Assembly (NCBI GenBank): GCA_025362325.1
Contig: JANYGO010000136.1
Location: 1 to 50,891 of the forward strand
Direction: 5' to 3'
DNA: 50,891 nt
DNA from: Cyanobacteriota bacterium
GTDB taxonomy: Bacteria > Cyanobacteriota > Cyanobacteriia > Cyanobacteriales > Microcoleaceae
Shown here: positions 46,673 through 50,891 of the stretch, in pieces
Layout: every line of letters starts with the position of its first letter
Position numbering within the stretch: the stretch's first letter is position 1
Translations under genes and position numbers: made by a program
The notes under the pieces: model-generated
Seen by the model: the letters and a program-made list of their open reading frames with translations, nothing else
Databases searched by the model: none
Told to the model about the DNA's origin: nothing

Positions 46673-46894
46673 GTAGGGGCGGGTTCACCAACCATCTATG
46701 AAATTAAAAAAAAATCTCAAAAACCCGCCCCCTCTCCCCGCGATGATTTATATGAATATTTCACAATAAATTCACGGTACATTTTATATGAATATTTCAC
46801 AATAAATTCACGGTACATTTTGATTGTTCGTAGTGGGGGCGGGTTTTTGAGATTATTCATTGCGATCGTAAATGGTTTGTGAACCCGCCCCTAC
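46673..46894. mobile_element. 222-bp foldback (MITE-like) element with internal 36-bp duplication
   Basis: The outer arms at 46673-46695 and 46872-46894 match 22/23 as inverted repeats (GTAGGGGCGGGTTCAC...). The inner arms at 46713-46732 and 46835-46854 match 20/20 (AATCTCAAAAACCCGCCCCC). The centre holds a perfect tandem duplication of a 36-mer starting TTTATATGAATATTTCACAA (46747-46782, 46783-46818). There is no coding content. Whether it is mobile or only a palindromic repeat is undecided; no target-site duplication was identified. Confidence 0.7.
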
Positions 46895-46963
46895 AAATAT
46901 GGTTTATTATAAATATAACACCGTGTCCTCATACAACGGTTGCTATACATTCGGAGGTAAATT

Positions 46964-47326
46964 ATGCTAAAGGCGATCGCAAAATTACAATTACTCGATA
47001 TTGTTGCCATCAAAGAAGATTTACCAGAACATGATTTGCTTGCCGGTCAAGTGGGTACAATCGTCGAGGTTTTAGCGCCGGAAGTTTACGAAGTTGACTT
47101 CAGCGACGACGGGCAAACCTATGCTATGCTACCTCTACACAGCAGCCAACTGCTAAAATTAAAGTATTCTTATACACCCAAAAATCCCCCGATGTCTAAT
47201 ACTATTCATCAATACGGTCAAGGCGATAATGTTGGCGGTGATAAAGTTGGAGGCGATAAAGTCGCAGGCGATAAAGTTGATAACCCGCAAACCAACAACC
47301 TAGAAGACGCTAATTTTTCCGGCTAA
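46964..47326 (+). CDS. DUF4926 protein with GDKV-repeat tail
   Basis: A 120-residue protein. Residues 1-68 fit the small beta-barrel DUF4926 domain (LLDIVAIKEDLPEHDLLAGQ, VGTIVEVLAPEVYEVDFSDD). The tail IHQYGQGDNVGGDKVGGDKV plus AGDKV is a regular GDKV repeat like those that precede or follow STAND and related conflict modules in cyanobacteria. Normally DUF4926 proteins lack this tail, so this is a fusion. GGAGG lies upstream of the ATG. It is separated from the ROCO gene by the foldback element. An adaptor role beside the ROCO protein is an inference. Confidence 0.75.
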   Translation: MLKAIAKLQLLDIVAIKEDLPEHDLLAGQVGTIVEVLAPEVYEVDFSDDGQTYAMLPLHSSQLLKLKYSYTPKNPPMSNTIHQYGQGDNVGGDKVGGDKVAGDKVDNPQTNNLEDANFSG

Positions 47327-47421
47327 GAATTTTTCCCCTGCCGCACCCTACAGTTAGTTAGCTACGGTTAGAATTAGCCGTGCGCGATCATCGCCCCTAC
47401 AGCCAAAATCCCGGTATTGCC

Positions 47422-47931
47422 ATGCGTAAAATTGTACTCTTCATTGCATCGAGTTTAGACGGTTATATCGCGCGATCGAATGGCGAGATTGACTGGCTGT
47501 ATACAGACCAAAATTACGGTTATACTAAATTTTTAGATAGCATCGATACAGTCCTCATGGGTCGCAAAACTTACGAACAAGTTCTAACTTTTGGCGAGTA
47601 TCCCTACCAAGAAAAAAAAAGTTATGTTTTTACCAAAAATGTAGATTTTGCAGCAACTTTTGATGTGGAAGTAGTAACACAATTAGAGAGTTTTGTCAAT
47701 GATTTGCGATTGCTTGAGGGCAAAAATATTTGGTTGGTGGGAGGCTCTCTGCTAATTCGCGATTTCCTGAACAACCATCTTGTAAACGAGCTAATCCTCT
47801 CGGTGCATCCGCTGATTTTGGGCGAGGGAATTCCTTTATTTGCTAATGCTAATACTACAGCTTTGCAGCTAACTGGATGTCAGACTTACAGTTCGGGTAT
47901 GGTTCAGCTATCCTATGATGTGGCGGCTTGA
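47422..47931 (+). CDS. Dihydrofolate reductase family protein (RibD C-terminal-like)
   Basis: A 169-residue NADPH-dependent reductase-like protein of the YwjB/YyaP type. Seen: N-terminal FIASSLDGYIARSNGEIDWL, VLMGRKTYEQVL (cofactor phosphate contact), IWLVGGSLLIRDFL (second glycine motif) and LSVHPLILGEGIPLF. The start at 47422 (MRKIVLFIASS) is the family start; 14 residues of a longer reading are dropped. The real substrate is unknown, and these proteins are usually not true folate enzymes. Confidence 0.9.
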   Translation: MRKIVLFIASSLDGYIARSNGEIDWLYTDQNYGYTKFLDSIDTVLMGRKTYEQVLTFGEYPYQEKKSYVFTKNVDFAATFDVEVVTQLESFVNDLRLLEGKNIWLVGGSLLIRDFLNNHLVNELILSVHPLILGEGIPLFANANTTALQLTGCQTYSSGMVQLSYDVAA

Positions 47932-48026
47932 GGGCGCGCTCTGTTGTTAACTCCCTTGCAAAAATATGGTCGGTTGGTTATCAAAAAAGGTAAGATAGAA
48001 ATAAGTAAGTTAGTTATCAATATATT

Positions 48027-48447
48027 ATGTCTGCCAGAGATGTTTTTCATGAAGTTGTCAAAACAGCTTTGCAAAAAGAAGGCTGGCATATTTACCCACG
48101 ATCCGTTTCCGATTAGTGTAGGCGGTGTAGATATGTCGATCGATCTGGGAGCAGAAAGGCTGATTGCAGCAGAAAAACAAAGCGAAAAAATTGCCGTTGA
48201 AGTTAAAAGCTTTTTGGCAAAATCGTCGGCAATCTCCGAATTCCACAGAGCTTTGGGGCAGTTCATTAATTACCGAGCTGCACTGAAAGAAAAAGAACCC
48301 GATCGCATTTTGTACTTGGCTGTGCCGTTAATAACTTATGAAGAATTCTTTCAACTAGATTTTCCGAAAGCAAGGGTGGAGGAAAATCAGCTAAGAATGA
48401 TAGTTTATGATACAGCAATTGAGGTAATTGTCAAATGGAAAAACTAA
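48027..48447 (+). pseudogene. xisH: xisH (fdxN-element excision controlling factor), frameshifted by one base
   Basis: ATG at 48027 opens MSARDVFHEVVKTALQKEGW-HI, the classic XisH start. The frame is then lost at the T-run 48091-48093 (one extra T), and the +1 frame continues THDPFPISVGGVDMSIDLGA, RLIAAEKQSEKIAVEVKSFL to the TAA at 48445-48447. The total is 421 nt, exactly one more than a 139-codon gene plus stop. The PD-(D/E)XK-like residues (D in MSIDLGAE, E-V-K in IAVEVKS) lie after the shift. A reading from 47944 gives an alternative, foreign N-terminus. Sequencing error cannot be excluded. Confidence 0.85.
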
Positions 48448-48770
48448 TCAAATATCGGCAAATTGTGCAGCAAATGTTAATGGAGTACGGCAATCGCAAA
48501 CCTGCCCACGGAGACATTGAAGTCGAGACAATTATTGATACAGAACGAGATCATTACCAAATCTTCTATGTGGGCTGGGATAAACAGACTAGGGTGCATC
48601 ACTGTAGCATTCACATTGATATCAAGGGCGGGAAAATTTGGCTGCAATGGAATGCGACTGAAGATGATATTGCTGAAGATTTAGTAATAGCCGGGGTTCC
48701 CAAGGAGGATATTGTGTGGGGATTTCAGCCGCCGTTTATGCGAAAGTATACTGGTTATGCAGTAGAATAG
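48435..48770 (+). CDS. xisI: XisI protein (fdxN-element excision controlling factor)
   Basis: A 111-residue XisI, intact: EKLIKYRQIVQQMLMEYGNR, DTERDHYQIFYVGWDKQTRV, HHCSIHIDIKGGKIWLQWNA and the conserved GVPKEDIVWGFQPP with Y-T-G-Y-A-V at the end. It overlaps the end of xisH by 13 nt, the normal coupled arrangement. The pair was first described as needed for excision of the nif fdxN element in Anabaena, but it occurs widely in strains without that element, and no such element is visible here. Confidence 0.93.
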   Translation: MEKLIKYRQIVQQMLMEYGNRKPAHGDIEVETIIDTERDHYQIFYVGWDKQTRVHHCSIHIDIKGGKIWLQWNATEDDIAEDLVIAGVPKEDIVWGFQPPFMRKYTGYAVE

Positions 48771-48777
48771 ATGGCGG

Positions 48778-49074
48778 ATGCTGAAATATTTTTGCTGCTT
48801 GTTGCTATTAATATCTGTTTTCTCAGTCGCGCTGCCGGCTGAGGCTTCTGTTTGCCGAAATTATCAAGGGCGCGAGATTTGCATTGTAGATATCAAACGC
48901 AGTGCGAAAAATTATTGGGAATACAGAGTGATTCTGAGTGTTGATGAAGTCAAACAGCCTCTGGAAATCTACAATTGCCGCGATCGCACTTTAGTTAAGC
49001 AAGATGGCACTTTTTTGGCGTTTGGACAAAACAACCCTGGTGAAATTGTCTGCCGTTTTTTTAATCGGAAATAG
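48778..49074 (+). CDS. Small exported protein, unknown function
   Basis: A 98-residue protein with signal peptide MLKYFCCLLLLISVFSVALP (likely cleavage after AEA) and a mature domain with cysteines in VCRNYQGREICIVDIK, IYNCRDR and EIVCRFF, probably two disulfides. I do not recognise the family. It starts 7 nt after the xisI stop on the same strand and may be translated from the same transcript. It is convergent with ileS across a repeat. Confidence 0.65.
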   Translation: MLKYFCCLLLLISVFSVALPAEASVCRNYQGREICIVDIKRSAKNYWEYRVILSVDEVKQPLEIYNCRDRTLVKQDGTFLAFGQNNPGEIVCRFFNRK

Positions 49075-49099
49075 AGGCGGGGTTGGAGGCGGGGGTTGG

Positions 49100-49152
49100 A
49101 GACGGCGGTTGAAACCGCGTCTACACAGACACTCACGCGACGGGAGCGGGTT
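49100..49152. repeat. 53-bp dispersed element, copy of 28512-28564
   Basis: AGACGGCGGTTGAAACCGCG onward, 52 of 53 bases identical to the copy upstream of chlP. Here it sits between the convergent small exported gene and ileS, 11 bp before the ileS stop. Confidence 0.85.
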
Positions 49153-49163
49153 GAAGAGGGCGG

Positions 49164-50891
49164 TTAGAAGTTGCCGTCAACTGCTGACACGCAACGTTCG
49201 CAAATTAGCGGATGCTCGATCGACTCTCCGACATGAGTAGAATAGTTCCAGCATCGATCGCACTTTTCGCCATCTGCTTTAACCACACCAATCGCCAACT
49301 CTGGAGATTGGTAACTGTACGGCAATTCCTGCATCACTGCATTCGATTCTATCAGTTCCACTTCCGAGGTAATGAACAAGTAGCGCAGTTCGTCTACACC
49401 GTTGCTACCACTTGCAGAATGATCGTGTACAGCTATTTCAGCAGGAATTTCTGCTTTGGGCGCGATCGCACTTAATTCTGCTGTCGGGATTTCGGGTGTT
49501 TCTGCAAACACTTTTTCCGCTGGGACTGTTTGTGCGATCGCCTGTATTGGTACCAGCGCTGTCTCTACTGGAAGTGAAAGGACAATCGCCTGTGTTTCTA
49601 CAAGTACCAGCGCCGTTGTTTTTCCAAGCACATCTGCTGTCAGCGAATCAATTGTTACTGCCATTTCTTGGCGGCTATCTGCAAACAGCAAGTGACGGAA
49701 AGCAAACCACATGATAAATAAGATACCGATGACTTCAAACAAGCCGCCCAGCAGCGGAATCTGATTCATCGTATCCAAAACCGCCAGGGTTACTCTACCC
49801 GTTATCGCCACAGAACCTAACAGCCCCAGCGCTACCAGCACTTTTTGGTATTCTGTGAAAAAGTTGCCCGCATAGTTAGGCAAATCTGCCACAAACTGGG
49901 CGCTTTTATCTAACATTTGCTGCAAATCTAAAGCCGATGCTTCCGGCGCAGAATACTCTACAATCTCAGAAGCTGCATCGCCCTTGGTGACAGTTTCTTC
50001 CTCTACATTAACTGTCTTTTCTGTCAATACTTTGGCAACACTTGCTGCTTGTGCTTCCTGTTTGTCTTGTACTGCTTTGACTTTCTCCTCTGCTGCTAAC
50101 TCGATGGCTGAATTTTGCGATCGCACATAATCCATCAATCCTTCGCTGCTAGGATTCAAAGCTTGCAATTGCGCTCTTTTCGCGACATCAGGAACATACA
50201 ATAAAACCTTAGCTTCCAAAGAAGAACCGATCGCCTTTTCAGTCCTCGCCTGTTCCAAAACCTTGTTAACTTCCCCGCGTACTTGTCGCAAATACTGCCA
50301 GCGAGTAGCCAATTCAGGATTATGCCATTTCGCATCAAGTTGCACCCAACCAGCCTCAAATACAGATTTGTAAGGAGTTGGATAGGGGAGATACTGCCAA
50401 ATATCCTCAGCCATGTGACACAACACAGGTGCGATCGCCCGTGCTAAATTCTCGATTGCGATCGCAATTACCGTCTGACAACTGCGGCGGCGCCGTGAAT
50501 CTGTCGAACTGATGTAAAGTCGATCCTTGCCAACATCCAAGTAAAAATTAGATAAATCCACCGTGCAGAAATTCTGGACAGTTTGGAAGAATCGGGAAAA
50601 TTGGAAACTTTCAAAAGCATCTTTAACTTCCGCAAAAACTTCGCCCATTCTGTGCAGCATATAGCGATCGAGTTCCGGCAAATCCTCGTAAGCAACGGCA
50701 TCCTTTGCTGGATCGAAGTCGTGCAAATTGCCCAGCAAAAACTTAGCTGTATTGCGAATCTTGCGGTAAACATCCGACTGCTGTTTGAGAATATTTTTGC
50801 CCAAAGGCACGTCGGCGGAATAGTCTACCGAAGACACCCACAGCCGCAAAACATCGGCGCCATATTCCTTGATGACTAACGCCGGATCGAC
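49164..50891 (-). CDS. ileS: Isoleucyl-tRNA synthetase with CAAD membrane insertion (N-terminus beyond window)
   Basis: The C-terminal 575 residues of IleRS, which charges tRNA-Ile. The frame enters at VDPALVIKEYGADVLRLWVS, the block just after the KMSKS loop, so the catalytic domain lies outside the window. The anticodon-binding domain follows (FQFSRFFQTVQNFCTVDLSN), then, after SIELAAEEKVKAVQDK, an insertion of roughly 220 residues. It holds the CAAD domain: two hydrophobic helices (VLVALGLLGSVAITGRVTLA and GGLFEVIGILFIMWFAF) and Val/Ala/Glu-rich linkers. The C-terminal zinc ribbon KCDRCWNYSTH...ICERC closes the protein. CAAD is known from cyanobacterial synthetases and anchors them to thylakoid membranes. 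Confidence 0.95.
   Translation of the reverse strand, partial: VDPALVIKEYGADVLRLWVSSVDYSADVPLGKNILKQQSDVYRKIRNTAKFLLGNLHDFDPAKDAVAYEDLPELDRYMLHRMGEVFAEVKDAFESFQFSRFFQTVQNFCTVDLSNFYLDVGKDRLYISSTDSRRRRSCQTVIAIAIENLARAIAPVLCHMAEDIWQYLPYPTPYKSVFEAGWVQLDAKWHNPELATRWQYLRQVRGEVNKVLEQARTEKAIGSSLEAKVLLYVPDVAKRAQLQALNPSSEGLMDYVRSQNSAIELAAEEKVKAVQDKQEAQAASVAKVLTEKTVNVEEETVTKGDAASEIVEYSAPEASALDLQQMLDKSAQFVADLPNYAGNFFTEYQKVLVALGLLGSVAITGRVTLAVLDTMNQIPLLGGLFEVIGILFIMWFAFRHLLFADSRQEMAVTIDSLTADVLGKTTALVLVETQAIVLSLPVETALVPIQAIAQTVPAEKVFAETPEIPTAELSAIAPKAEIPAEIAVHDHSASGSNGVDELRYLFITSEVELIESNAVMQELPYSYQSPELAIGVVKADGEKCDRCWNYSTHVGESIEHPLICERCVSAVDGNF

Noticed and set aside
46673..46894. Insertion sequence with transposase
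   Set aside because: The element has inverted arms but no coding sequence; no transposase gene was recognised anywhere in the window.
47944..48026. Alternative start of xisH at 47944
   Set aside because: The upstream residues are unlike XisH, whereas ATG 48027 gives the family N-terminus in the frame lost by the extra T.
48027..48770. Evidence for an fdxN excision element or nif genes near xisHI
   Set aside because: No nif gene, recombinase (XisF) or element border is seen; xisHI pairs occur widely without the element.
1..50891. tRNA or rRNA genes
   Set aside because: Read by eye on both strands, no cloverleaf with T-loop GGTTCGANTCC or rRNA-like block was found; a tRNA scan would be needed for certainty.

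Overview
The window comes from a filamentous cyanobacterium, most likely of the Microcoleus/Oscillatoria type. The clues are the very frequent GCGATCGC/GATCGCC (HIP1-like) words, RNA polymerase beta' split into rpoC1 and rpoC2, chlP, a CruA-type lycopene cyclase, an isoleucyl-tRNA synthetase carrying the cyanobacterial CAAD membrane domain, XisH/XisI, and many short dispersed palindromic repeats between (and sometimes inside) genes. This placement rests on gene content only; no 16S or other marker is present.

Layout. 1-3.7 kb (minus strand): an ABC ATPase, cut by the window edge, and a type IIA topoisomerase A subunit. 4.5-4.9 kb: a lone CheY-like receiver. 5.2-18.1 kb (minus strand): the core cluster rpsT - tatD - rpoB - rpoC1 - rpoC2, ending in a strong terminator. 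A free-standing tandem-HNH endonuclease gene has settled between rpoB and rpoC1. 19-21 kb: hisD and a universal stress protein. 21-28.4 kb: accessory genes, namely two exported or cell-surface proteins (one with a degenerate metalloprotease motif, LGFP repeats and a C39-like peptidase), a VMAP-type HTH-TPR protein, a small exported protein, and an NB-ARC ATPase whose TPR sensor is a separate downstream gene. 28.9-41.6 kb: mainly chromosomal functions (chlP, dps, a 2Fe-2S protein, a Uma2 nuclease, cruA, an M23 lipoprotein, a PAP2 phosphatase, an aspartoacylase) with one decayed nuclease-like pseudogene. 41.7-48.8 kb: a second accessory island with a truncated LRR/ROCO start, a two-gene HNH module, a full LRR-Roc-COR protein, a 222-bp foldback element, a DUF4926 protein with a GDKV-repeat tail, a DHFR-family enzyme and a frameshifted xisH with intact xisI. 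49.2 kb to the end: the C-terminal part of ileS.

How the parts work together. The rpo cluster is the transcription core. chlP (phytyl chain for chlorophyll and tocopherol), cruA (carotenoid cyclisation) and dps (iron and peroxide protection) serve photosynthetic life. The two accessory islands hold STAND/ROCO-type signalling ATPases or GTPases with repeat sensors, plus HNH and PD-(D/E)XK nucleases. That composition is typical of cyanobacterial conflict or programmed-response loci, but no effector is proven here.

The most unusual observations are: (1) a dispersed repeat read in the same frame inside two unrelated proteins, the ABC ATPase and CruA, giving the peptide K-E-x-G-S-x-A-T...V-x-D-x-T-D; (2) an HNH gene inside rpoB-rpoC1; (3) two LRR/ROCO starts sharing an identical 38-nt leader that encodes a 9-codon ORF overlapping the ROCO start as ATGA, while the coding sequences have diverged; (4) the split NB-ARC/TPR pair; and (5) single-base decay of xisH.
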